This document shows positions 26,224 to 32,401 of a stretch of 32,401 bases of DNA, one piece after another. The DNA comes from Collimonas silvisoli (GTDB lineage: Bacteria; Pseudomonadota; Gammaproteobacteria; Burkholderiales; Burkholderiaceae_D): assembly GCF_018305005.1 (NCBI RefSeq), contig NZ_JAGQEG010000067.1:1-32401 (forward strand), read 5' to 3'. Position 1 is the first letter of the stretch. Each line of letters begins with the position of its first letter. A program made the position numbers and the translations under genes. Below the pieces are notes generated by a model. It was not told the DNA's origin, made no database searches, and saw only the letters and a program-made list of their open reading frames with translations.

Positions 26224-27588
26224 TCAGTTGCCGGCCACGGTCATGCTTTCAATCAGCACCGAACCGGTCTGCTTGGTGCCGCGGATCAGCGTATCGGCGC
26301 CGATGGCGACGATCTGCGCCAGCATGTCTTTCATATTGCCGGCAATCGTGATTTCCTCGACCGGGTACTGGATCACGCCCTTTTCCACCCAATAACCGGA
26401 GGCGCCGCGCGAATAATCGCCGGTGACGTAGTTCACGCCCTGCCCCATCAATTCGGTCACCAGCAAGCCGGTATCGAGCTTCTTCAGCATCGCCTTGAAA
26501 TTATCCGAGGACTTGGTGAGCGAAGAAGTCATGCTCAGGTTATGCGAGCCGCCGGAATTGCCGGTGGTTTTCATGCCCAGCTTGCGCGCCGAATAGGTCG
26601 ACAGGAAGTAACCCTGCACCACGCCATCCTTGACCACGTCGCGGCGCTGGGTCTTGACGCCTTCCTCGTCGAAAGGCGCCGAACCGACCGCGCCGATGAC
26701 GTGCGGGTCTTCCACGATCTGGACATGCGGCGCAAATACCGATTTGCCCAGGGTATCCAGCAGGAAAGTCGATTTGCGATACAGCGCGCCGCCCGACACC
26801 GCCTGCACGAAAGCCCCCAGCAAACCGGCCGCCAGCGGCGCTTCGAACAGCACCGGACATTTGCGGGTATCGAGCTGGCGTGCGTTCAGGCGCGCCAATG
26901 CACGCTCAGCAGCGTAACGACCGATCGCTTCCGGCTTGGCCAGCTGCTGGGGATCGCGCATCGACGAATACCAGTCGTCGCGCTGCATGTTGCCGCCCTT
27001 GCCGGCGATAGGCGCGACCGAAATGGTGTGACGCGAGAACGGATAGCCGCCCATGAAACCGCGTGAATTCGCGCAGACAAAGTGCGATTGCTGGGCATAC
27101 ACGCCGGCGCCTTCGCTGTTGGTGATGCGCTTGTCGACGGCAAATGCCGCCGCTTCGCAACGTTTTGCCAGTTCCACCGCCTCTTCCGCCGAGATCAGCC
27201 ACGGCGAACACAGTTTCAAATCCAGCGGATCCATTTCCAAAGTATCAACATCCGGCAAGCCGGCGCAATCGTCTTCGGCGGTAAAGCGGGCGATGTTGTA
27301 GGCCGCTTCGACCGTGTCTTGCAGCGCCTTGGCCGAAAAATCGGAAGTGTTGGCGTTGCCGTGCCGGGTATGACCCTCCTCGCCAAGATAGACGGTGACG
27401 CCCATGCCCTTGTCCTTGTTTTGCTCGATCGTTTCGACGCTGCCCTTGCGCACACCCACCGATAAACCGCTGCCTTCGCTGATTTCGACGGCGGCGCCGG
27501 AAGCGCCTTTTTCCCGCGCATAACGCAAGACATCCTGCGCCAGCTGTTGCAATTGCTCTTGACTATGGATAAATACGGAGTCGCTCAT
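26224..27588 (-). CDS. pmbA: metalloprotease PmbA (TldE)
   Basis: A 454-residue member of the TldD/PmbA family. With TldD it forms a heterodimeric zinc protease that degrades unfolded peptides and, in enterobacteria, helps mature microcin B17 and remove the CcdA antitoxin. PmbA itself lacks the metal site. Family segments include GVRKGSVETIEQNKDKGMGVTVYLG (N-terminal domain), DWYSSMRDPQQLAKPE, and the C-terminal FLLDTLGKSVFAPHVQ and GVNYVTGDYSRGASGYWVEKG. It is divergent from yjgA, a conserved arrangement in Burkholderiales. tldD is not in the window. Confidence 0.94.
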   Translation of the reverse strand: MSDSVFIHSQEQLQQLAQDVLRYAREKGASGAAVEISEGSGLSVGVRKGSVETIEQNKDKGMGVTVYLGEEGHTRHGNANTSDFSAKALQDTVEAAYNIARFTAEDDCAGLPDVDTLEMDPLDLKLCSPWLISAEEAVELAKRCEAAAFAVDKRITNSEGAGVYAQQSHFVCANSRGFMGGYPFSRHTISVAPIAGKGGNMQRDDWYSSMRDPQQLAKPEAIGRYAAERALARLNARQLDTRKCPVLFEAPLAAGLLGAFVQAVSGGALYRKSTFLLDTLGKSVFAPHVQIVEDPHVIGAVGSAPFDEEGVKTQRRDVVKDGVVQGYFLSTYSARKLGMKTTGNSGGSHNLSMTSSLTKSSDNFKAMLKKLDTGLLVTELMGQGVNYVTGDYSRGASGYWVEKGVIQYPVEEITIAGNMKDMLAQIVAIGADTLIRGTKQTGSVLIESMTVAGN

Positions 27589-27664
27589 GGGTCGGTTTTC
27601 TTTGAATAAGGTATAAAACGGTTATCATAGCAGTCGTTTACAGTATGGAAGTACCCTTAACATC

Positions 27665-28273
27665 ATGCCAAATCCCAATCGGGGCTCCTGCGGCTTTCAG
27701 TCCAGCGAGTTCGAACAAGAATACGATCGTCCCTCCAAGTCCCAGCTCAAGCGTGAGATGACTGCGTTGCAGAAGCTCGGCGAAGAGCTGATCGCCGAAT
27801 CGCGCGACCGCGTCAAGCGGGTGCCGATGCCGGAAGATGTGCGCGACGCCATCCTCGAATGCCAGCAGATCAAGGATCACGAAGGACGCCGCCGCCAGAC
27901 CCAGTACGTGGGCAAGAAAATGCGCACGCTGGAACCGCACGAAATCGCCGAAATCCAGAAAACCCTGGATAGCTGGAGAGGCCTGTCGAAAGCCGACACC
28001 GCCGCCATGCATGCGCTGGAACGCCACCGCGACCGCCTGCTGAAGGACGATAGCGCGCTGACCGAATTGCTGGCGCATCACCCGGAACTGGACGTGCAGC
28101 ACATCCGCACCTTGATCCGCAATGCCCGCAAGGAACAGGCCGAGAACAAGCCGCCCAAGGCTTATCGCGAAATTTTCCAGCTGCTGAAACAATTGCAAAA
28201 ACCCTCAGCCGACCGGGATGGCAAGGGCGATGACGAAGCCGATGACGAAGACCAGCAAGATGAGCACAACTAG
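27665..28273 (+). CDS. darP: ribosome-associated protein DarP/YjgA (DUF615)
   Basis: A 202-residue, highly charged helical protein. The E. coli homologue YjgA (DarP) associates with late 50S precursors and promotes 23S rRNA peptidyl-transferase-centre maturation. Family landmarks are RPSKSQLKREMTALQKLGEELI, EGRRRQTQYVGKKMR and the C-terminal HIRTLIRNARKEQAENKPPKAYREIFQLLK. The last 20 residues are acidic and Asp/Gln-rich, a non-conserved tail. It shares a divergent promoter region of about 76 bp with pmbA and overlaps the downstream mog start. Confidence 0.94.
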   Translation: MPNPNRGSCGFQSSEFEQEYDRPSKSQLKREMTALQKLGEELIAESRDRVKRVPMPEDVRDAILECQQIKDHEGRRRQTQYVGKKMRTLEPHEIAEIQKTLDSWRGLSKADTAAMHALERHRDRLLKDDSALTELLAHHPELDVQHIRTLIRNARKEQAENKPPKAYREIFQLLKQLQKPSADRDGKGDDEADDEDQQDEHN

Positions 28274-28877
28274 TCCTGGATCGAAGCAAAGTTTGAAGAT
28301 CGGCCTGGTGTCGATCTCTGATCGCGCCAGTGCCGGCGTTTACCAGGATCAAGGCATCCCTGCCCTGCAAGACTGGCTGGCGGCTGCGCTCACCAGTCCA
28401 TGGCAAGTCGAAACCCGCCTGATCGCCGACGAACGCGCGCTGATCGAACAAACCCTGATCGAACTGGCAGACCAGCACCGTTGCGACCTGGTGCTGACCA
28501 CCGGCGGCACCGGCCCGGCCCGGCGCGACGTTACACCGGAAGCCACGCTGGCTGTGGCGACCAAGGAAATGCCTGGTTTTGGCGAACAGATGCGGCAAAT
28601 CAGCCTGCAGTTCGTGCCCACCGCCATCCTGTCGCGGCAAGTGGCCGTGATCCGCGAAACTGCGGATCACGCGGCATTGATCCTGAACCTGCCCGGGCAG
28701 CCGAAAGCCATCAAGGAAACTCTTGAAGGCTTGAAAGATGCCGACGGCAAGCAAAAGGTATCCGGCATCTTCGCTGCGATTCCTTACTGCGTCGACCTGA
28801 TCGGCGGCCCGTATATCGAAACCAACGAGGCTATCTGCAAGGCGTTCCGGCCAAAGTCAGCGATCAAACCGGCATAG
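28260..28877 (+). CDS. mog: molybdopterin adenylyltransferase
   Basis: A 205-residue MogA-type enzyme that adenylylates molybdopterin before molybdenum insertion in cofactor biosynthesis. It shows KIGLVSISDRASAGVYQDQG (13-32) and the molybdopterin-binding motif TTGGTGPARRDVTPEAT (80-96), followed by MPGFGEQMR and LILNLPGQPKAIKETL. The start at 28260 overlaps the end of yjgA by 14 bp; ATGs at 28218, 28233 and 28242 in the same frame are alternatives that would lengthen a poorly conserved N-terminus. yjgA and mog are likely co-transcribed. No other molybdenum-cofactor genes lie nearby. Confidence 0.92.
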   Translation: MSTTSPGSKQSLKIGLVSISDRASAGVYQDQGIPALQDWLAAALTSPWQVETRLIADERALIEQTLIELADQHRCDLVLTTGGTGPARRDVTPEATLAVATKEMPGFGEQMRQISLQFVPTAILSRQVAVIRETADHAALILNLPGQPKAIKETLEGLKDADGKQKVSGIFAAIPYCVDLIGGPYIETNEAICKAFRPKSAIKPA

Positions 28878-28919
28878 ACCAAGCTTCCTCATCCAACCTT
28901 TTTTCAGCGGACAGCATCC

Positions 28920-29930
28920 ATGTTGCCAGCGGCCGTCTCCAAACCTCGCCTCGCCCAAGCCTTACTCCTGCCGCTATTGACGTTGGTGCTGACCCCGCCT
29001 CTGCAGGCGCAAACCCGGACCCTGCACCTGATCAACGAATATCCGGCAAGCTCGATCACCGCCGCCGCCGATTTGCAGTTTGCCGCCAGCGTCAAGCAAT
29101 TAGCCGGCGACACGCTTATCGTCGCCACCGAACAGGAAGCACAGAACCCGTTCAAGGGCGGCGCCCAGGTCAGCGCGCTGAGCGACGGCAAGGTCGAGAT
29201 GGCGACGCTGTTTGCCGGCATCATCGGCGCCAGCGATCCGTTCTTCCTGCTGTCTTCGCTGCCGTTCACGGCCAATAGTTTTGAAGACGCCAAAGCGCTC
29301 GCGAGTTGCGCTCAGCCAGAGGTTGAGCAGCATTTGCGCAAGCTCAACGCGCATCTGCTGTACGTCACGCCGTGGCCGCCGTCCGGCATCTGGTCGGCAA
29401 CGCCGTTGACTGACCTGGCAGCCGTGCGGGCGCTGCGGATTCGCACCTATGACGAGAACAGCCGCGCGGTATTTGAGCAGGTCGGCGCGCAAAGCGTGAA
29501 TCTGCCGTTTTCGGCGGTCCCGCCCAAGCTGGCTGCCGGCGAACTGAACGCGGTGCTATCGTCGGGCGACGGCGGCGCCGGTAACCGCCTGTGGGACCAG
29601 TTGGGCAATTTCAGCGCTGTCAGCTACTCGATCCCGCTCAGCTACACCGTCATCAACCAGGATGTCTGGCAGCAGTTGAAACCGGAACAGCAAGCGCTGC
29701 TGACCGAGGCCGCCCAGCGCACCGCGGCAAGCTCCTGGAGCAAGGTCAAGGATCGCATCGCAAGCAACTACGCCCGCATGCGCGAGCATAAAATGACGCT
29801 GAACCTGACGCCGGCGCAAGAAATACAAGACGGCCTGCGCAATGCAGCAAGAAGCCAGGTCTCGGCCTGGCAGCAAAAGGCCAATGCCGCCGCTATCGTC
29901 GGCCAGTGCCTCAAGGGCGCGCCCCAATAA
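28920..29930 (+). CDS. TRAP-type transporter solute-binding protein (DctP family), orphan
   Basis: A 336-residue periplasmic binding protein. The signal peptide ends at LQAQ near residue 31. The body follows the DctP pattern: VATEQEAQNPFKGGAQVSALSDGKVEMAT, FPFF-like DPFFLLSSLPF, IRTYDENSRAVFEQVGAQSVNLPFSAVPPKLAAGELNAV, and the C-terminal YTVINQDVWQQLKPEQQALLTEAA. TRAP systems import organic acids using ion gradients, but the membrane partners DctQ and DctM are absent here. The ligand is unknown. The conserved Arg of DctP proteins is probably that in LRIRTYDE. Confidence 0.85.
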   Translation: MLPAAVSKPRLAQALLLPLLTLVLTPPLQAQTRTLHLINEYPASSITAAADLQFAASVKQLAGDTLIVATEQEAQNPFKGGAQVSALSDGKVEMATLFAGIIGASDPFFLLSSLPFTANSFEDAKALASCAQPEVEQHLRKLNAHLLYVTPWPPSGIWSATPLTDLAAVRALRIRTYDENSRAVFEQVGAQSVNLPFSAVPPKLAAGELNAVLSSGDGGAGNRLWDQLGNFSAVSYSIPLSYTVINQDVWQQLKPEQQALLTEAAQRTAASSWSKVKDRIASNYARMREHKMTLNLTPAQEIQDGLRNAARSQVSAWQQKANAAAIVGQCLKGAPQ

Positions 29931-29979
29931 ACCGACAGTCCTCGCCGATTAATTAGTCACTTCACACCCGGAACATCTC

Positions 29980-30648
29980 ATGTCAAGCACTCTGGAAACC
30001 CTGGAAATCTCCACCTCTGCCCCCCCCACCGCAGCCGTGATCTGGATGCACGGTCTCGGCGCCGACGGCTCCGATTTTGTCCCTATCGTCAAGGAGCTGG
30101 ATCTGAGCGGCTGCCCCGGCATCCGTTTCGTGTTCCCGAGTGCGCCAAGCATGCCGGTGACCATCAACAACGGCTACGTGATGCCGGCCTGGTACGACAT
30201 CCTGGCCACCGACCTGACACGCCGTGAAGACGAAGCCGGCCTGCGCAAATCGCAAATTGAAATCGAAGCCTTGATCGCGCAACAGATCGCGCTCGGGATT
30301 GCGGCCGACAAAATCGTCGTCGCCGGTTTTTCGCAAGGTTGCGCGATGGCGCTGCAAACCGGTTTACGCTATCCGCACAAGCTGGCCGGCCTGATGTGCC
30401 TGTCCGGCTACCTGCCGCTAAGCGACAAGACCGATGCGGAACGCAACGCCGCCAATCAGCACACGCCGATTTTCCAGGCCCACGGCCGGGTTGATCCAGT
30501 GGTGCAGGTCGACCGCGCAGAAAAATCGCGCGATTTGCTGAAACAACTCGGCTATCAGGTGGAATGGCATGAATACATGATGCCGCACTCGGTGTGTGCG
30601 GAAGAAGTTGCCGATATTGGTAACTGGTTGCGCCGCGTGCTGGCTTAA
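29980..30648 (+). CDS. carboxylesterase (phospholipase/carboxylesterase family)
   Basis: A 222-residue cytoplasmic alpha/beta hydrolase of the EstB/acyl-protein-thioesterase-like family. The catalytic triad is visible: Ser118 in AGFSQGCAMAL, Asp172 in HGRVDPVV and His203 in MMPHSVC. The N-terminal MHGLGADGSDFVPIV supplies the oxyanion-hole region. It hydrolyses short-chain carboxylic esters; the physiological substrate is unknown. CCGGAAC about 8 bases before the ATG may be the ribosome binding site. It stands alone, 49 bp after the TRAP binding protein. Confidence 0.93.
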   Translation: MSSTLETLEISTSAPPTAAVIWMHGLGADGSDFVPIVKELDLSGCPGIRFVFPSAPSMPVTINNGYVMPAWYDILATDLTRREDEAGLRKSQIEIEALIAQQIALGIAADKIVVAGFSQGCAMALQTGLRYPHKLAGLMCLSGYLPLSDKTDAERNAANQHTPIFQAHGRVDPVVQVDRAEKSRDLLKQLGYQVEWHEYMMPHSVCAEEVADIGNWLRRVLA

Positions 30649-30668
30649 AACAGAGCACTGCGCGCAAC

Positions 30669-30693
30669 AAAAAGCCCGCTTTGCTATGCGGGC
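30669..30693 (-). terminator. minus-strand terminator beyond the small-peptide gene
   Basis: A 6-bp GC stem (30688-30693 with 30674-30679) has an 8-nt loop and is followed on the minus strand by five Ts (30673-30669). On the plus strand no T tract follows, so it points to a minus-strand transcript coming from 30700-31000. The plus-strand carboxylesterase may use it weakly. Confidence 0.65.
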
Positions 30694-30750
30694 CAAAACA
30701 CCAAACTTGCTGTTGCGTACGAATCCCTCATCTGATCGCCGTTGCCAGAC

Positions 30751-30838
30751 CTGCCGTAATTACCCGATGGTCTATTAGATTACGGCAGCAAGGCCAAGCA
30801 TTTCGTGATGAAATTTTTCTCCACTTGTACTTGGCCTT
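30751..30838 (-). ncRNA. tandem stem-loops between the small-peptide gene and its terminator (structured 3' UTR or small RNA)
   Basis: There are two adjacent perfect stems: 30790-30798 with 30830-30838 (AAGGCCAAG/CTTGGCCTT, 31-nt loop with an inner ATTTC/GAAAT stem) and 30751-30760 with 30779-30788 (10 bp, 18-nt loop). They are one base apart and start 5 bp after the stop of the minus-strand peptide gene. No ORF is visible. Whether this is an independent RNA or the 3' end of the peptide mRNA cannot be decided. Confidence 0.45.
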
Positions 30839-30843
30839 ATTGA

Positions 30844-30999
30844 CTACTTCCTATGCAACATTGCAATTATTGCACTATTGATGTAGAAAATTGGCGCCCA
30901 AATTATCATGCTGGGACCAGCTCCGCTTACTTCACACACTTCCTCCATAGTCAGTTCTCGGATCCCGCCTTTCGGCACTTCACAATTTAACTCATTCAT
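30844..30999 (-). CDS. small double-glycine-type leader peptide (bacteriocin/secreted-peptide-like)
   Basis: A 51-residue peptide. The first half, ending IRELTMEEVCEVSGAG (about 13-28), matches the pattern of double-glycine-type leaders (hydrophobic and acidic residues at fixed spacing, then a Gly/Ala cleavage site) that are removed by C39-peptidase ABC exporters. The predicted mature part is about 23 residues, starting PSMIIWAPIF and ending MLHRK: hydrophobic, with a basic end. The ATG at 30999 is chosen because GAGG lies 11 bases upstream; longer in-frame starts exist. No C39 exporter, immunity gene or modification enzyme is in the window. It sits in an AT-rich stretch unlike its neighbours. 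The function as bacteriocin or signal is inference. Confidence 0.55.
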   Translation of the reverse strand: MNELNCEVPKGGIRELTMEEVCEVSGAGPSMIIWAPIFYINSAIIAMLHRK

Positions 31000-31041
31000 T
31001 TCACACATCCTCATTAAATCCGGCAAAAATTTGCCTGCCTA

Positions 31042-31069
31042 AACTTAACAAGAAATGTTGTATTTTCAA
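31042..31069 (-). promoter_or_regulatory. candidate promoter of the small-peptide gene
   Basis: On the minus strand TTGAAA (31069-31064), a 16-bp spacer and TAAGTT (31047-31042) lie about 43 bp upstream of the peptide start. The surrounding DNA is AT-rich, so chance matches are likely. Confidence 0.3.
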
Positions 31070-31120
31070 CCATTTATTTGCTATCTAAGAATATTTACGT
31101 CAAATCTTAGCGCCCCACAT

Positions 31121-31147
31121 CGCTCGCTAATGGAGAATTAGCGAGCG
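31121..31147. repeat. 11-bp stem-loop at the end of the small membrane-protein ORF
   Basis: CGCTCGCTAAT pairs perfectly with ATTAGCGAGCG across a 5-nt loop. It has no T tract on either side, so a factor-independent terminator is doubtful. It covers the stop codon of the 34-residue ORF. Confidence 0.5.
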
Positions 31148-31231
31148 TAAAGCCGGATCAGCGAATACAACTAAAACACTGCCAATCAGAAGTAGCAGAA
31201 CGACAAATCCCCATGTCTTTAATCTTTTCAT
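31127..31231 (-). CDS. possible 34-residue single-transmembrane protein
   Basis: The ATG at 31231 is preceded by GAAAGG 6 bases upstream. The frame encodes a basic N-terminus (MKRLKTWG), a strong hydrophobic helix (about 9-23) and a short tail (ADPALRSLILH), ending at TAG 31127-31129, which falls inside an 11-bp stem-loop. An in-frame ATG 33 bp upstream lacks a ribosome binding site. The layout is that of small bacterial membrane proteins, but no family is recognised. Confidence 0.45.
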   Translation of the reverse strand: MKRLKTWGFVVLLLLIGSVLVVFADPALRSLILH

Positions 31232-31483
31232 TTGTGCCTTTCCCAATAATTCAAACAAGGTCATAGAAAGATTGCGCCACTCGGTATTTTACTGTCTTTT
31301 TGATAACAATCAGATATTAAGATAGCCACCGCAGGTATGACGGTGACATTTGGATCAATGCTAACAACGTTGCGCCGACGCACCAACAGTTCAGTATGGC
31401 CGTGTGCTGGCAGATAAAGAAATCTTTTAATTTGTGATGCTCGGCCCCTACCTCCGCAAGAAGGCGAATCACTCAATTAAACA

Positions 31484-31681
31484 TCACAACAACTGCGGCG
31501 CATAACCTGCTTCCCTGATAGCGTCAGCCAACTCGTCGGCCGTCGCCTTGCTCTCAACCGACACAGTCCGCCCTTCTATCTTGATATCCACCCTGGCGCT
31601 TGCATCGACACCGTGGATGGCTTTGGTGATGCGGCCGGCGCAGTGGCCGCAGGTCATGTCCTGCACATTGAATTCGATCAT
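31484..31681 (-). CDS. heavy-metal-associated (HMA) domain protein, copper chaperone-like
   Basis: A 65-residue single-domain protein of the CopZ/Atx1 type with the metal-binding motif MTCGHC (Cys11 and Cys14) and the ferredoxin-like pattern ending ADAIREAGYAPQLL. It probably binds Cu(I) and passes it to a P-type ATPase or regulator, which is not in the window. The ATG at 31681 follows a GGAG ribosome binding site; an ATG four codons upstream overlaps that site and is less likely. Confidence 0.9.
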   Translation of the reverse strand: MIEFNVQDMTCGHCAGRITKAIHGVDASARVDIKIEGRTVSVESKATADELADAIREAGYAPQLL

Positions 31682-31801
31682 TTCTTGCTCCATTGGTTAC
31701 TGCTTACAACTATAAACCTTCCCATCGTAGCAAGGTCAAGCTCTACTGGAAAAACGCAAAAATCAAATGTTCAAAGTGCACCGGTGCGCCTCGCAGGCGG
31801 C

Positions 31802-32401
31802 TTAGTTCAAGCCGTTCTTGCCCTCGATTTCACTGGCTTTCAAACCGCCCAGACGTGCGTGCAGGCGACCGCGGGTCGCTACTGCAAACGCCACCACGAT
31901 TTCATCGGGATTCGGCGCATCGAAAAACTGGGTAGTCACGGTGTCGTAGTGCGACGGCACATACAAGGCATTTTTATGCGCCAGCGGAATATCCAGTTCG
32001 GTACCGGGCACGCCACGCTTGCCGGACGACGGGATCCAGGCCTTGCCGCCGCCGATTGCCTCGCGGATCGGCATCACCATGGCTGGCGTCAGGAAGGCGT
32101 TGCCGTGCTCGTATTCGCCGCCGATGCCGACGATGCAAGCCTTGCCGTAGCTTTCCACCTGATCCTGGCCCAGGGCGGCGACGATGCGGCGGCCGAACTC
32201 ATGGCCCAGCGCCGGCGAATTGGCCAGGATCAAGTCCAGGTTTTCACTGAAACGCCCAGCGTAGGGATTGTGGACGGCGGCGGCGATCACGATCTTGCGC
32301 AGCAAGCTGCCGTCGGCCAGCACTCCGTTTTCATTGGCCAAGGTGTCGTCGATCTGGGTGTACCACTTGCGGATATGATAATTCTGGAAATTTGCTGGTT
32401 T
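31802..32401 (-). CDS. DUF1185 / amino acid synthesis family protein, N-terminus outside window
   Basis: At least 200 residues are visible; the frame is open to the right edge (KPANFQNYHIRKWYTQIDDT precedes the part most easily recognised), so the start lies beyond the window. Segments such as KIVIAAAVHNPYAGRFSENLDLI, YGKACIVGIGGEYEHGNAFLTPAM, GKAWIPSSGKRGVPGTELDIPLAHKNALYVPSHYDTVT and PDEIVVAFAVATRGRLHARLGG match the amino acid synthesis (DUF1185) family as remembered. The biochemical role of this family is not established. The gene is not obviously linked to the copper chaperone. Confidence 0.75.
   Translation of the reverse strand, partial: KPANFQNYHIRKWYTQIDDTLANENGVLADGSLLRKIVIAAAVHNPYAGRFSENLDLILANSPALGHEFGRRIVAALGQDQVESYGKACIVGIGGEYEHGNAFLTPAMVMPIREAIGGGKAWIPSSGKRGVPGTELDIPLAHKNALYVPSHYDTVTTQFFDAPNPDEIVVAFAVATRGRLHARLGGLKASEIEGKNGLN

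Noticed and set aside
31261-31476. A 71-codon minus-strand frame between the HMA gene and the small TM ORF.
   Set aside because: It would need a TTG start without a ribosome binding site and no domain is recognised; it could be a gene remnant but cannot be supported.

Overview
The window looks like a chromosomal segment of a betaproteobacterium. Coding regions are GC-rich, and the gene content and protein flavour (Burkholderiales-type liv operon, DarP/PmbA/Mog cluster, divergent Lrp-ornithine cyclodeaminase pair) fit Oxalobacteraceae, for example a Collimonas- or Herbaspirillum-like organism. The genus is an inference from general resemblance only. No rRNA, tRNA or CRISPR array was seen.

Layout. 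(1) 1-1960: the 3' end of an alpha/beta hydrolase gene, then an intact IS110-family (IS1111-group) insertion sequence with 13-bp subterminal inverted repeats and a roughly 250-nt non-coding 3' segment that probably encodes its guide ('bridge'/'seek') RNA. (2) 1959-8540: an arginine/ornithine region. A divergent Lrp-type regulator faces ornithine cyclodeaminase and arginase; then come a polar amino-acid ABC transporter (binding protein, permease, ATPase) closed by a strong terminator, and argH. (3) 8919-13470: a complete five-gene branched-chain amino-acid transporter operon (livJHMGF), followed by an AmiS/UreI-like channel gene. (4) 14131-18419: two tandem paralogous lipoproteins and a Spy-like periplasmic protein on the minus strand, then a two-gene ABC exporter on the plus strand. 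(5) 18416-26120: a six-gene minus-strand pentose operon (sugar ABC ATPase, permease, binding protein, LacI regulator, xylulokinase, transaldolase). It is headed by a candidate promoter whose -35 region lies inside a duplicated palindromic operator. (6) 26224-30650: pmbA divergent from yjgA(darP)-mog, an orphan TRAP-type binding protein and a carboxylesterase. (7) 30650-31480: an AT-rich, gene-poor stretch with a 51-residue double-glycine-type leader peptide gene, a 34-residue single-TM protein and several strong stem-loops. (8) 31484-32401: a copper-chaperone-like HMA protein and a partial DUF1185 (amino acid synthesis family) gene that runs off the window.

How the genes work together. Region 2 can import a basic amino acid, hydrolyse arginine to ornithine and convert ornithine to proline, with Lrp as a likely sensor; argH, the last step of arginine synthesis, is separated from it by a terminator. 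Region 5 can import a pentose or pentitol-derived ketose, phosphorylate it (XylB) and feed it to the pentose phosphate pathway (transaldolase). No isomerase or dehydrogenase lies in the operon.

The two most interesting candidates are the IS1111-type element, where a 10-base stretch of the putative guide RNA is identical to the DNA just outside its left end, and the small double-glycine-type peptide gene with its structured downstream region.
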